A DNA stretch of 64,000 nucleotides from a bacterium (GTDB lineage Bacteria > Patescibacteriota > Saccharimonadia > Saccharimonadales > Saccharimonadaceae), in assembly GCA_030431855.1 (NCBI GenBank), contig JAUIII010000002.1, forward strand, positions 1 through 64,000, written 5' to 3'. The first letter of the stretch is position 1. Every line of letters begins with the position of its first letter. Both the position numbers and the translations under genes were made by a program. Below are positions 40,952 through 50,865 of this stretch, piece by piece. The notes beneath the pieces are model-generated. The model saw only the letters and a program-made list of their open reading frames with translations, did no database searches and had not been told where the DNA came from.

Positions 40952-42097
40952 CTACGCATCTTTGGTGGCGAGGCTTTGAAGGAAGGTGGCAATATGCACC
41001 GCGCTTGATCCATCGTAGTCATAAAAACTATTCTGTTTTGTCTGTTCCCATAGTGCGGTGTCAACGCCTTTTTCGAGAGCCGCTTGAATAATTGTATCGG
41101 TGCTATCCACCGTATCAGCGGCAATAGTTTGGCTAAACTGCTGAACTTCATGAAGTTGATTATGAGAATTAGCGTTGCGTGAACTATCTGTCTCTACAAA
41201 CACCAAAGGTTTGTCAAGTAACAGTGCTTCTAACATAACGCTACTTAAATCTCCCATGATGACTGAGCTTGCCAAGAGGATATCAAGCAAGCTAGGAGAC
41301 TCAGGACCAGACTCAGCAACAAGGAATATATTGTTTTGTTTGCAGACGTCGCTATACTTCTGAAGTATGTGCGGAGGCGTTTGTGGGTGAGGTCGAAAGA
41401 GCACCGTGTAGTCCGTAGGCATTGCCGCTAGAATTTTCGGCCCAAGATGCTCCACAGAACTATCACCCCAAAACGTCGGGAGATAGCTGACAATAGGCGA
41501 CTTTTTTGACACACCAAGTTTCTGCAAGCTTTGAGGAATGGATACTTTCCCCGACATTGCAACAATTTCATCAGTTCGAGCGATACCAATGTCTACCAGC
41601 TTGTCGGGGCTGATGCCGCTCTTGATGAATTCTTTTTTCATGTATGGACCAAGCGCTGCCATGTAATCGTATGTTTGAACAATTTCTAAACGTCGTGGAT
41701 ACATGTGGAAATAGTTTTTTAGCATGTTTCCGTGTGTCAAAAAGACTTTCTTCGGGGTATTAAGCGCGAGTTTGTGTGAGAATTCAAACAGCTCATACAG
41801 TATTAGTACCTGTGCACGTTCATTTAAGAACGTAGCTGTTTTTCCAAACCGAGGTCCGAGCGCTATGTATTCGCGTTGCCGATATGGTCGTTTACCACTC
41901 CACCGCCAAATGTAGGGTACATCATCTATACATACAACAGGGACTTTATATTGTTCGATTACTTTTTTTGCACTGCTTGAAGTAACGACGAAGGTCCCAC
42001 CTAAACGCTTCCATAAGGGAAAGGCGTGAAGCATATGACTTGTTATGTTGCCAATAAAGTAGTACATGCCGTTGTCAGAGTCGGTGGTATTATTCAT
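40952..42097 (-). CDS. CDP-glycerol glycerophosphotransferase-like protein (TagB/TagF family)
   Basis: About 381 residues. GT-B-like: FLTHGNMLKNYFHMYPRR in the middle, then VSYLPTFWGDSSVEHLGPK, LFRPHPQTPP and a DLSSVMLEALLLDKPLVFVE segment, which match the TagB/TagF polyol-phosphate transferase pattern. Transfers glycerol- or other polyol-phosphate from a CDP donor. The open frame extends to 42232, but ATG 42097 overlaps the stop of tagD and gives a normal N-terminus. Second gene of a unit with tagD. Confidence 0.87.
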   Translation of the reverse strand: MNNTTDSDNGMYYFIGNITSHMLHAFPLWKRLGGTFVVTSSSAKKVIEQYKVPVVCIDDVPYIWRWSGKRPYRQREYIALGPRFGKTATFLNERAQVLILYELFEFSHKLALNTPKKVFLTHGNMLKNYFHMYPRRLEIVQTYDYMAALGPYMKKEFIKSGISPDKLVDIGIARTDEIVAMSGKVSIPQSLQKLGVSKKSPIVSYLPTFWGDSSVEHLGPKILAAMPTDYTVLFRPHPQTPPHILQKYSDVCKQNNIFLVAESGPESPSLLDILLASSVIMGDLSSVMLEALLLDKPLVFVETDSSRNANSHNQLHEVQQFSQTIAADTVDSTDTIIQAALEKGVDTALWEQTKQNSFYDYDGSSAVHIATFLQSLATKDA

Positions 42098-42515
42098 GGC
42101 CTGCGTCCTTATTCTTTGGGGCTGTTTGATGAATTGCTTGCTTGATGACTGTCGAGGATATCTCTGGTGTTCTACTGATGTAGGCCACCTCGCAGAACGC
42201 TGATAAATCGTCAAACTCTCCTTGCCAATCATCCCCCATAACGAACAAGTCTACCGAGTGGTGTTGTATATCAGCTGGCTTTTGTGACCAGTCTTCCTCC
42301 GGGATTACTAGATCGACATAACGTATTGCTTCAACCATTTTTTTTCGTTTCGAGTATTCAAAATGAGATGTCTTGCCCTTTTGTGTGTTAAATTCATCGG
42401 TTGATACACCTACAATCAATCGGCCACCACCGGCCATTTCTTTCGCACGGCGAAGGAGCTCGATGTGACCATAGTGAAGAAGGTCGTATGTACCATAAGT
42501 AATAACAGTTCTCAT
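42090..42515 (-). CDS. tagD: Glycerol-3-phosphate cytidylyltransferase
   Basis: 141 residues. GTYDLLHYGHIELLRRA (nucleotidyltransferase HxGH motif as HYGH) and RTPEISSTVIKQ, diagnostic of TagD. Makes CDP-glycerol from CTP and glycerol-3-phosphate, the donor for the TagB/TagF-type enzymes here. TATACT (minus, 42523-42528) ends 7 bp before the ATG. Confidence 0.93.
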   Translation of the reverse strand: MRTVITYGTYDLLHYGHIELLRRAKEMAGGGRLIVGVSTDEFNTQKGKTSHFEYSKRKKMVEAIRYVDLVIPEEDWSQKPADIQHHSVDLFVMGDDWQGEFDDLSAFCEVAYISRTPEISSTVIKQAIHQTAPKNKDAGHE

Positions 42516-42566
42516 TGTATCTAGTATATAATATCTTCAGTTGCCTTTGGCAGAGTTTACAGTATT

Positions 42567-43565
42567 ATGAAAAGCCCCACCTACAGTGTCGTTATAGCAG
42601 TGTACAATGGAGAAAAATTTATCCAGGAGAGTATTGAAAGTGCACTGAAACAGACGCACGCGATCCATGAGATTATCGTAATAGACGATGGCTCGAATGA
42701 CGGTACGGCCACTGTGTTAAAGCAGTATAAAAACAATCCTCTTGTCTCGGTTCATTCACAAAAAAATCGTGGCCAGGGCGCAGCTAGAAATGTAGCAATA
42801 GCAAGAGTGTCATCAGACTATGTTTTATTTCTTGATGCGGATGACAAGCTCGATAAGGATTTATTCGCAGCTGTTCACGAAACGATAATGACGCATCCAG
42901 GTGTCGACTTGGTGCATTTCAACTGGAAATTTTTTACAGGTACGGATGACGTCGGCATAGTAGTCGATGAAGATGCAATATTACAAAAACCCTTACTTGT
43001 TGGGGCTGATTGTGACAGACTGCTGAGTATTACGAATTATTTTTCAATGAACAATGTTTTCAGTGTAAAGTTCCTGGTAAACAACGCCATACAATTCAGC
43101 GAAGGCATGATATACGAGGACAACGTATTCATGGTAAAAGCCAGCACTCGTGCAAATATGATTGCAGCTATTAATAAGCCACTGTACCTATACCGGCGCG
43201 ATAATGAACAATCAAGTAGCCGTAGCGACTACACGACGAAAAAACATCTCGTTGATTCAATACGAGCCATGAATCAATCAATCGATGTTCTCACAGAGCG
43301 CACCGACAGCACAGCCTTTTATTTACTGCAGTACTACCTGGAAAAAATGGTAATTTATTACCAACATCGTATACCAACACAATACCGCTCGGAGTTCATA
43401 CAACGAGCAGTCGACAGCTTGGCGCGGCTAAATGTTAAGGAGGTGCCCTCAAGTGCGTCAAAATTTGCTAGATTTATCGTGACGCGTCAGCTTGTGAATC
43501 GACGGAGGTATAAGCTGGTCAGTCTAGCCATTCGTTACAAAGTGTTTCGTAATCTATTTACGTGA
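42567..43565 (+). CDS. Glycosyltransferase family 2
   Basis: 332 residues, GT-A: SVVIAVYNGEKFIQESIESA, IVIDDGSNDGTATVLKQY, YVLFLDADDKLDKD (DxD). C-terminal ~110 residues helical, with a charged tail. Acts on the surface polymer. Divergent from tagD with only 50 bp between. Confidence 0.92.
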   Translation: MKSPTYSVVIAVYNGEKFIQESIESALKQTHAIHEIIVIDDGSNDGTATVLKQYKNNPLVSVHSQKNRGQGAARNVAIARVSSDYVLFLDADDKLDKDLFAAVHETIMTHPGVDLVHFNWKFFTGTDDVGIVVDEDAILQKPLLVGADCDRLLSITNYFSMNNVFSVKFLVNNAIQFSEGMIYEDNVFMVKASTRANMIAAINKPLYLYRRDNEQSSSRSDYTTKKHLVDSIRAMNQSIDVLTERTDSTAFYLLQYYLEKMVIYYQHRIPTQYRSEFIQRAVDSLARLNVKEVPSSASKFARFIVTRQLVNRRRYKLVSLAIRYKVFRNLFT

Positions 43566-43604
43566 TGCGACCAGATTGCTTCGCTCAGATGATACAATAA
43601 TCAC

Positions 43605-44483
43605 ATGAACAATGTAGTAGTAGTTACACGAACGAAAGACCGACCAAACCTGTTAAAGCGAGCGCTTTCGTCTGTGCACGCCCAAACGTACAAAGATTTC
43701 GTCCATGTCGTTATAAACGACGGGGGCGAACAAAGTGCAGTTGACAATCTTGTCGCTAACATGAGCAAAGACGAGCGGGAACGTATAAAGGTAATACATA
43801 ATGTCGCCTCTAGCGGTATGGAAGCGGCAACGAATAAAGCCATTAAAAGCGTCGAGAGCAAATATGTCGCCATTCACGACGACGACGATACCTGGCACGA
43901 TGAGTTTTTAGAGCGAACGGTCAAACACTTGGAGGCGCAGGATGTAATGGGTGTAGTAGTGCGCACAAATAAAGTCATAGAAGAAGTACTTGAAGATGGA
44001 TCAGTGAAACACCACAAAACTACCCACTGGATGCCGCACATTAAGGCAATCAACCTGTATAGACAATGTATCGATAACCAAACGACGCCAATCACATTTA
44101 TCTACCGCCGAGAAGTATTCTCAGAAATCGGATACTACGACGAAGACTTGCCGGTTTTGGGTGACTGGGATTTTGGCATACGCTTTTTACAGAAATACGA
44201 TATCGACTACCTCGACCCAGGGTTTGCGCTTGCAAACTATCATCACCGAAAGTTCGTACCAGGCGCAGAGGGTAATACGAGCTTTGCTGGAAACGACAAG
44301 GCACGATACTATACAAACTATCTCCTCAATAAGTACTTGCGGCAAGAGCTTGCAGAAGGACGTCTAGGAGTCGGCTATATCATGAGCAAGCTGCGTTACG
44401 ACGAGAGTAAGCTGGCGCAAATGGCAAACAAAATGTTGCCCGGCTTTATCACCAGCAAGGTAAAAAAGCGACTCGGTAACTAG
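43605..44483 (+). CDS. Glycosyltransferase family 2
   Basis: 292 residues, GT-A: VVVTRTKDRPNLLKRALSSV, VVINDGGEQSAVDN, AIHDDDDTWHDEFLE as the DxD region, and DWDFGIRFLQK. Extended -10 TGA-TACAAT (43590-43598) ends 6 bp before the ATG, so it has its own leaderless transcript. Confidence 0.9.
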   Translation: MNNVVVVTRTKDRPNLLKRALSSVHAQTYKDFVHVVINDGGEQSAVDNLVANMSKDERERIKVIHNVASSGMEAATNKAIKSVESKYVAIHDDDDTWHDEFLERTVKHLEAQDVMGVVVRTNKVIEEVLEDGSVKHHKTTHWMPHIKAINLYRQCIDNQTTPITFIYRREVFSEIGYYDEDLPVLGDWDFGIRFLQKYDIDYLDPGFALANYHHRKFVPGAEGNTSFAGNDKARYYTNYLLNKYLRQELAEGRLGVGYIMSKLRYDESKLAQMANKMLPGFITSKVKKRLGN

Positions 44484-44504
44484 CTTTAGAGATGCTGCGT
44501 GTGA

Positions 44505-45218
44505 CTATGCTTCCTGTTCACGCTGCTTCTGTAGCGACGCATCAAGTTCCGCATAGGCAGCAGGGTGGCGTTCACGGTCTTGTGCAAGTAGCTCTTCGAA
44601 TATCATAGAATAAAAAACAGTGTTTGCTACTTGTCGTACATACTCTTGGTCGTGCGGCACCAGCGGTTCACCTGCCCCATCCTCTGCATCTGTCCATTCA
44701 AGGTAGCGTGAGAGGGGAACCCATTGTGATGAGTCTACCTCACCATCGTTGTACGCCAATTCGGCATCGTCAGGGAACCGAGCGGCATGAACAATATTAA
44801 GCTCATTTTCCCTAATCATATTTGCCACGTCATGCGTACCTATATTGACGCTATTGTCAGACCGACGACGAAAAATCTCTAACAGGCTCTCTGGTGGGAG
44901 ATTAATGCCAACTTCTTCCTCAACTTCTCGTAAAGCTGCCGCGTGAGGAGTTTTATCAGTGCCAGCGTCTATGTGGCCGGTCGCGGACATTTCCCAGTGT
45001 CCTGGCCATGTCGCAACCTTATCTGATCGGCGTTGTAGTAGTATTTCGGGTTCTGAACCTCCAGGGCGCCACAACACCGCATGCGCAGCAGCATGGAGGC
45101 CGCCTTCGCCAGCTTCTTGCATAGAGATTAGCCTACCTGTTTGCGTGCCATCTTCAGCATACTCATGCCATATGGGTTGACGGCGACGATCTGTAGCTTC
45201 AGTTACAGGGGTATTCAT
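44505..45218 (-). CDS. NUDIX hydrolase, isopentenyl-diphosphate-isomerase-like
   Basis: 237 residues. Nudix box GHIDAGTDKTPHAAALREVE then EEVGI. The N-terminal WRPGGSEPEILLQRRSDKVATW also matches IDI-type NUDIX proteins. It lacks clear proof of isomerase residues. Start 45218 (MNTPVTE) is chosen because TGC-TATATT (minus, 45226-45234) lies 7 bp upstream, while the longer frame starts before it. Confidence 0.87.
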   Translation of the reverse strand: MNTPVTEATDRRRQPIWHEYAEDGTQTGRLISMQEAGEGGLHAAAHAVLWRPGGSEPEILLQRRSDKVATWPGHWEMSATGHIDAGTDKTPHAAALREVEEEVGINLPPESLLEIFRRRSDNSVNIGTHDVANMIRENELNIVHAARFPDDAELAYNDGEVDSSQWVPLSRYLEWTDAEDGAGEPLVPHDQEYVRQVANTVFYSMIFEELLAQDRERHPAAYAELDASLQKQREQEA

Positions 45219-45365
45219 GATTAATAATATAGCATAATCAGTAAAAAAAGTCAATATGTCTATGGCCTAGAGAGGGTTTTACACGCCCCTTATATCGGTG
45301 GTAGAATAGGAGTAATTTACTGCGAAAGTAATACAGAATCGACCTAACCCATACAAAGGAGGCAC

Positions 45366-46109
45366 ATGAAGAATATTGTAGTTGTTTTTGCTGGAGGTGT
45401 TGGCTCGCGCATGGGAAGTCCCAATGGACCAAAACAGTTTATGGAAGTTCGCGACAAAGCCATTATTGTCTATACTCTAGAACACTTTCAGAATCACAAA
45501 GACATTGACGGTATCTACATATCATGTATTGAAGGGCATATACCGCACATGAAAGGCCTTATGAGCGCCCATGGTATCGATAAGGTCCGTGCTGTGGTGC
45601 CTGGCGGTGAAACAGCGCAGGAATCAATCTATAACGGCTTACAGGCTGCTATGGATGATCCCGAAACAACTGGCGACGAGACGGTGCTTATTCACGATGG
45701 TGTTCGGCCAATCATCAACAACAAGCTTATCGAGGACAATATCGAGTCAGTTGAAAAATACGGCAATGCAATTTCGTCTATCCCTGCATTCGAAACGGTG
45801 GCACAGTCTGTTGATGAAGGCAAAACAGTCGACAAGGTGACCGCACGCGACTTGATGTATGTTTTACAAGCGCCACAAAGCTTCCGGTTGAAGGACATTC
45901 ACGCCACGAACCACCAAGCACTTGAAGATGGTCTGATGGGCAAATTCATCGATCAAGCACATATGATGAATTACTACGGTAATACATTACACATGATTGA
46001 TGGTTTTAGAGGAAATGTGAAGATTACAGTGCCGCTTGATTTTACCTATTTTAATTTCCTCGTTGAATCAGGTGAATTCAAAAACGTAACCGGCGAGACC
46101 ATCCAATAA
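45366..46109 (+). CDS. IspD/TarI-type cytidylyltransferase
   Basis: 247 residues. VFAGGVGSRMGS (CTP loop), GPKQFMEVRDKAIIVYTLEHF in pieces, VLIHDGVRP, ending in KITVPLDFTYFNFL. Either 2-C-methyl-erythritol-4-phosphate cytidylyltransferase or a ribitol/other polyol-phosphate cytidylyltransferase. Context with an SDR and TagF-type genes favours the polymer role (inference). Perfect Shine-Dalgarno AAAGGAGG; starts a three-gene unit. Confidence 0.9.
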   Translation: MKNIVVVFAGGVGSRMGSPNGPKQFMEVRDKAIIVYTLEHFQNHKDIDGIYISCIEGHIPHMKGLMSAHGIDKVRAVVPGGETAQESIYNGLQAAMDDPETTGDETVLIHDGVRPIINNKLIEDNIESVEKYGNAISSIPAFETVAQSVDEGKTVDKVTARDLMYVLQAPQSFRLKDIHATNHQALEDGLMGKFIDQAHMMNYYGNTLHMIDGFRGNVKITVPLDFTYFNFLVESGEFKNVTGETIQ

Positions 46110-47149
46110 TGTACACTAGCGTAGTCGCCGAAGATATTCGGGCGGTCCTTGGTGAACCGCTCCTTTGGGAAGAACTTAACAGCAAGACTGTACTAGTGAC
46201 AGGCGCTACAGGCATGGTGGGTCAGTCGATTGTTGCCACACTGCTTGCACTCAAGGAGCATAAGAAGGTAGCGGTAAACGTCATTGGGCTCGTGCGTGAT
46301 GAGGAAAGAGCTCGTACGGTACTTGGTAACGATGAGTCACTTGTATTGCTCGTGCAAGATGTAGCACAGCCACTCGAGGTAAGCCAAGACATTGACATCA
46401 TTATTCATGCGGCAAGCCCAGCAAGCCCAGACAAATATGCGGAGGACCCCGTAGGGGTTATGCGCGCCAACTTACTTGGTTCGTTTAACACGCTTGAGCT
46501 TGCACGGCAGAAAAATGCCAAGTATTGTTTCGTATCTACTATGGAGGTGTATGGTCAGGTAGGTAGTGAAAACGAAGACGTTGTGTTAGGCGAAGATGAC
46601 TATGGAAGAATAAACAACCTTGAGCTTCGTTCGGCGTATCCAGAGAGTAAGCGCGCGGCAGAAACATTAGCAATCTCGTACGGTGCGCAATATGGCGTAG
46701 ACTATGTCATTGCCCGTATGACACACAGTTATGGTCCTGGTATGTCCATTCACGACACACGAGTGCAGGCTGATTTCATGAAAAGTGCACTGCAGGGGAA
46801 CGATATTGTGCTGAAGTCCGACGGTAGTTTGCGCCGAACGTACACCTATATATCAGATGTAACGAAAGCGATTTTTTATATGCTACTGGTCAAGAGCGAA
46901 CATGCGGTATTCAATATTGCAAACGAGGATGCAAAGATATCAATTCGAGAACTTGCCGAGACAATCGTGTCGATTGCGGATAATGGTACGAAATTGGTAT
47001 TTGATATCGACGAGAGTGCAGTAAAACTATGGAGCAAGACGAAAAATACCTACGTAGATTGTAGTAGGCTGCGTGAACTTGGTTGGCAAGCAACTGTTAG
47101 CCCGTATGATGGCTTCAAGCGGACAATGCAATATCACAAGGAGCGTTAG
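46109..47149 (+). CDS. NAD-dependent epimerase/dehydratase (extended SDR)
   Basis: 346 residues. TGATGMVGQSIVATLLAL Rossmann motif, STMEVYG, and YPESKRAAE (YxxxK catalytic pair). Likely modifies a nucleotide sugar or nucleotide polyol made with the cytidylyltransferase before it (1-bp overlap). Not specific enough to name the reaction. Confidence 0.88.
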   Translation: MYTSVVAEDIRAVLGEPLLWEELNSKTVLVTGATGMVGQSIVATLLALKEHKKVAVNVIGLVRDEERARTVLGNDESLVLLVQDVAQPLEVSQDIDIIIHAASPASPDKYAEDPVGVMRANLLGSFNTLELARQKNAKYCFVSTMEVYGQVGSENEDVVLGEDDYGRINNLELRSAYPESKRAAETLAISYGAQYGVDYVIARMTHSYGPGMSIHDTRVQADFMKSALQGNDIVLKSDGSLRRTYTYISDVTKAIFYMLLVKSEHAVFNIANEDAKISIRELAETIVSIADNGTKLVFDIDESAVKLWSKTKNTYVDCSRLRELGWQATVSPYDGFKRTMQYHKER

Positions 47150-48804
47150 TGCGGCGAGCGCGTAGTATGTCGACAAGACAGCAAAATACAGGCAAGCGAA
47201 ACGGGGATAACGGTAGCTTTGTTGTAGAACTGCTCAACTATGATCCTCGAAAAGATGAATTTGTTATCGACGGATGTTCAAACGAGGCTAATGTAAAAAT
47301 CACATTTAACAATAATGAGGTTGCTCCCTCGAAAACATGGAAAATTCAAGACGGTAAAACACGCCTGAGGGTACACATAGCCACACACAGCATAGGTGTC
47401 CTTAAGATGTGTTTGCCAAATGGAGACAGCATGCCGTTATCGTATACGGATACGTCTCGGTTAACTGGTGTAAGCAGATACGATTACCGACTATTGCACG
47501 GCGTCATCTTTATCCCCGCTCAAGCGTCTCTTATTTTAAGGAAGTTTTCTTTGACAAGAGTGTGCTGGCGCGAGTTTCGTTTTTTTCTCGATAGTTTCTC
47601 GAATCGTATGGATATCCGACGTAACGCCATAAAAACCGTTATTGTTGAAGCACTGAGGATAGCGACACTCGTACGAGTGAGGTTCAATAAAAAAGAGATT
47701 TGGATTTTTAGTGACCGAGCTGTCTCTGGTGCAGATAATTCAGAGGTTCTGTTCCGTTACGTTGCGAATCAGCGGACAGAGAATATACAACCATATTTTG
47801 TCGTAAATAAAGATACCAAAGCATACGCTACGTTGAGACGGCAGGGCTACCGGGTGATTAAGTTTCGATCGGTTAAACACCTCTACATGACGATGGTAGC
47901 GAGTGTTATATTCCCGTCACATCTCGACGTGATGTATTTATATCCCTGGCCCGGCTTGCGTCAAAAGTATGCAGGTCTTTTGCAATACATCATTATCCAC
48001 ACACAACACGGCATCGTAATCAATGACATGGCTAGGTATATAGGAAAATACGAAAAAAATGCACAGCTATTCTTATCAATATGTAATTGGGAGCAACAAT
48101 ATCTACATTCAGACGACTATGGTTACAGCCTGGAGGAGCTGCCGGTAACAGGAGCTCCACGATATGACGCGCTTGAAGATACGAGCGGGGGAAGTCGCGT
48201 CATTGCACTACACCCTACGTGGCGTAGTTGGCTGGCAGGCAGAGAGCACGAAGGCCACAGACAGTACTCACGAAGCTTTAAAGAAAGCGACTACTTTAAT
48301 TTTTATCAAAGACTTATAAACGATCCACGCATTGTAGCAGCCCTTGAGAAACATGATTACACCCTGAAATTGTATCTACATCCAAACCACCGAGAGAACG
48401 TGACAGATTTTTCTGTACGCAGCAACAATGTTGAAATAATGAAGTTTCCGTATGATTATAATCTGATGTTTAGTGAGTCGAAGGCACTAGTAACTGACTA
48501 TTCAAACACACTATTCGACTTTGCGTATTTGAAAAAGCCAGTTCTGCACGCTCAGTTTGATCGCGATGAATTCTTTATTAAACAAACGACGCTAGGAGAG
48601 GGCCATTTTGACTACGTCAAGGATGGCTTTGGGCCCGTCTGTCATAGCTATGAAGAAACGGTAGAGCAGCTTCTTGTGTTGATAGACGATACATACGTAC
48701 CTGCGAAGAAATATTCGCAGAGGATCGAATCATTTTTCACGTATAGTGATCAAAATAATGCCCAACGAAGCTACGATGCAGTGCTTCATTTTCTTAATCG
48801 ATAA
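47149..48804 (+). CDS. TagB/TagF-family polyol-phosphate transferase (551 aa)
   Basis: GTG start 47149 overlaps the previous stop, with AAGGAG 4 bp before. Residues 1-140 form an extra domain (beta-rich), then the transferase: IHTQHGIVINDMARYIGKY, ALHPTWRSWLAG, LYLHPNHRENV, MFSESKALVTDYSNTLFDFA. The HTQHG and TDYSN motifs match TagB/TagF. Likely transfers polyol-phosphate units made by the IspD/TarI-like and SDR enzymes. Confidence 0.88.
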   Translation: MRRARSMSTRQQNTGKRNGDNGSFVVELLNYDPRKDEFVIDGCSNEANVKITFNNNEVAPSKTWKIQDGKTRLRVHIATHSIGVLKMCLPNGDSMPLSYTDTSRLTGVSRYDYRLLHGVIFIPAQASLILRKFSLTRVCWREFRFFLDSFSNRMDIRRNAIKTVIVEALRIATLVRVRFNKKEIWIFSDRAVSGADNSEVLFRYVANQRTENIQPYFVVNKDTKAYATLRRQGYRVIKFRSVKHLYMTMVASVIFPSHLDVMYLYPWPGLRQKYAGLLQYIIIHTQHGIVINDMARYIGKYEKNAQLFLSICNWEQQYLHSDDYGYSLEELPVTGAPRYDALEDTSGGSRVIALHPTWRSWLAGREHEGHRQYSRSFKESDYFNFYQRLINDPRIVAALEKHDYTLKLYLHPNHRENVTDFSVRSNNVEIMKFPYDYNLMFSESKALVTDYSNTLFDFAYLKKPVLHAQFDRDEFFIKQTTLGEGHFDYVKDGFGPVCHSYEETVEQLLVLIDDTYVPAKKYSQRIESFFTYSDQNNAQRSYDAVLHFLNR

Positions 48805-48807
48805 TAA

Positions 48808-50865
48808 CTATAACTCTTCGAGTGAAGCGTAAGGGATGACCTTATAGTGGCCTCGTTCGGCGTCAAAGGTCGAGCGAAGATACAGTGTGTCATCTATGCG
48901 TATTTTTTGTGAAAACGATACGCTAGAGCCCGCTCTGATGGTAGTATCAAGTTTTGTAAGCGTAACGGGATCAAGCTTTTTCACGTTCATTGCCACGTTC
49001 ATCCGTCTTGGGGCGACCATATCATCAAATGTCACATCAACTGGGCTAAGTTCGTCAATTGGTATCGCGGCAGGAGTTTTATTGACGCCATCTCGTGCCG
49101 ACCGTAGGTATACTGTTCCATTTAGTGTGAATCGTGTTTGGAAGTAGATTTGCGTACCGGCCGTGAACGTACTTGGCAGAGATGTATTCATAGAAACGTC
49201 ATATTTATTTACATCATTCAAAAGTTCATATGCGCGCTGGTTTTTCATTGATCTAAAATCTGAATCATCGATATTACGAAGGTGTGCGTACGGTGTGCCC
49301 GTGTAGGTATCGACACCGGGCTGGCCTTGGCTCACGTACAAATTCCCATTGATATTTGTTTTGTAGTCAAAGTATATGCGTGAACCAGCTGCAATAGAGG
49401 GTGCTGGAATGCCTGGGTAGCGGAGGTCGTATGTTTTCGTATCTTTGGTAGCGATCATCCAACGAGGATAGCCGAAGCCGACGTATTCAGGTGGCGCGCC
49501 TGTTGCAGCCGAACTTAGTGGTATGACAGCAGATACATTGTTTGTCGTATCGGCCTGTGATCGCAAGTATGTAGAGCCTCCGACAGATGTTTTGGTTGGG
49601 AAGTATAGTAGGGTGCCAGCGCGTATCAAGGTTTTTGTTTTTTGCTTGGTTCGAGGATTAATCTTGTAGAGGTTTTCCGTTGTCTGCATCCAACGAGGGT
49701 ACTTTAATGATCCATAGGAAATATCTACCTCATCAAGCTTGCTGATTGGTACAACACGGTCAAGCCAGAGTTTCGAATCATGCTCGGTGCGTAAATAGAC
49801 TGTACCACCAATAGTGATTTTGTCTCTAAAGAACACTTGCTGGCCGTCCGTCAGGCTATTGTTAAGAGCCTCTTTTGTAAACGGATCAATTTTTTGAGTC
49901 GCCGTGTTGAGTTGCATCCATCGCGGTGTAGACATTCGCTTGAATTCTATCTTAGACTGGGTGCTACCAAACCAGTTACTAAAGACGTACCAGAAGTTCC
50001 TATTACCGTAGGAGCTGCAAGAGTTTCCTGTACCTGGATATGAGTTGAGTGAGGCGCTATTTGGTTGATACGGGGTGTAGGTATACAGTGCGGCAGTCGC
50101 CTTATTTGCAATGTAGACGTTTTTGCCACCACACGACGACGCAACCGTCCACTGAATATAGTTTGATGCGTATGGCTTTTTGTAAGACCACCAGCTTTGC
50201 GTCATGCTATCGAGGTACCAACGAAGTAGCTTGGCTGCTTCACGCATCTGGAGAGAAAAACCAGCGTAGTCACTATCACAATTGGCGCTACCGCCCGGCC
50301 CTGAATCGGGACAGTGAGCCCCCATTGCATAAGTATACTGCCGTTTGAATGGCCAAGTATCACTTGTCAGTGGCCCAGCTGATTCAGTTCCCAGTTTTAC
50401 AAGGAGAACTTTCGGGCTGATGTTATATGCCTGGGCTGCATCGTAAATCAGGCGCGCGGCACTTTTTGCCCCAGTGGGAATAGTTGACTTGCCGTAGTTG
50501 CTTGCAGGAACACCAGGCCCCGGAGAGGTTTTTGGGACTTCATAGTACTTATTAAGACAAGTAAATGGCGCTGGGTTGCCTTTCGTCTTTCCGTACTCGG
50601 CGCGGCTTACGACACCATTTCCGTTGTAGTCGATTCCTCCACCTAGCTCAGAAGCCTTCTTGCCGTAATAGTCGCAGCTGCCAACATGCGCGTTGAGCCA
50701 CAGCCTAATCTCTGTTACGGTCATGGCTTTTTTGTCGGTAAAAATTTTATCGTTAATAATGTTGCCAGCATTCCAGTCACTGGCCTTTACTGCACCGACC
50801 GGAACAGAGGTGAGCAGAGTAGCTGGTAGGATGAGGGAAATGAGTATGAGAGTGAAACGTTGCAT
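48808..50865 (-). CDS. Secreted protein with EF-hand-like loop and five PRWM beta repeats
   Basis: About 685 residues. Signal peptide (1-25), then DYNGNGVVSRAE (about 79-90), an EF-hand/dockerin-like calcium loop. Residues about 120-300 resemble a lysozyme/transglycosylase-type fold (AYNISPKVLLVKLGTESAG). The remainder is five repeats of ~70-75 residues, each with a P-R-W/R-M start (PRWMQLN, PRWMQTT, PRWMIAT, QRAYELL, PRRMNVA) and an Y/F-x-x-x-L-Y-L-R end, likely wall- or sugar-binding beta modules. ATG 50865 overlaps the previous stop. Probably a cell-wall hydrolase or adhesin. Confidence 0.8.
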   Translation of the reverse strand: MQRFTLILISLILPATLLTSVPVGAVKASDWNAGNIINDKIFTDKKAMTVTEIRLWLNAHVGSCDYYGKKASELGGGIDYNGNGVVSRAEYGKTKGNPAPFTCLNKYYEVPKTSPGPGVPASNYGKSTIPTGAKSAARLIYDAAQAYNISPKVLLVKLGTESAGPLTSDTWPFKRQYTYAMGAHCPDSGPGGSANCDSDYAGFSLQMREAAKLLRWYLDSMTQSWWSYKKPYASNYIQWTVASSCGGKNVYIANKATAALYTYTPYQPNSASLNSYPGTGNSCSSYGNRNFWYVFSNWFGSTQSKIEFKRMSTPRWMQLNTATQKIDPFTKEALNNSLTDGQQVFFRDKITIGGTVYLRTEHDSKLWLDRVVPISKLDEVDISYGSLKYPRWMQTTENLYKINPRTKQKTKTLIRAGTLLYFPTKTSVGGSTYLRSQADTTNNVSAVIPLSSAATGAPPEYVGFGYPRWMIATKDTKTYDLRYPGIPAPSIAAGSRIYFDYKTNINGNLYVSQGQPGVDTYTGTPYAHLRNIDDSDFRSMKNQRAYELLNDVNKYDVSMNTSLPSTFTAGTQIYFQTRFTLNGTVYLRSARDGVNKTPAAIPIDELSPVDVTFDDMVAPRRMNVAMNVKKLDPVTLTKLDTTIRAGSSVSFSQKIRIDDTLYLRSTFDAERGHYKVIPYASLEEL

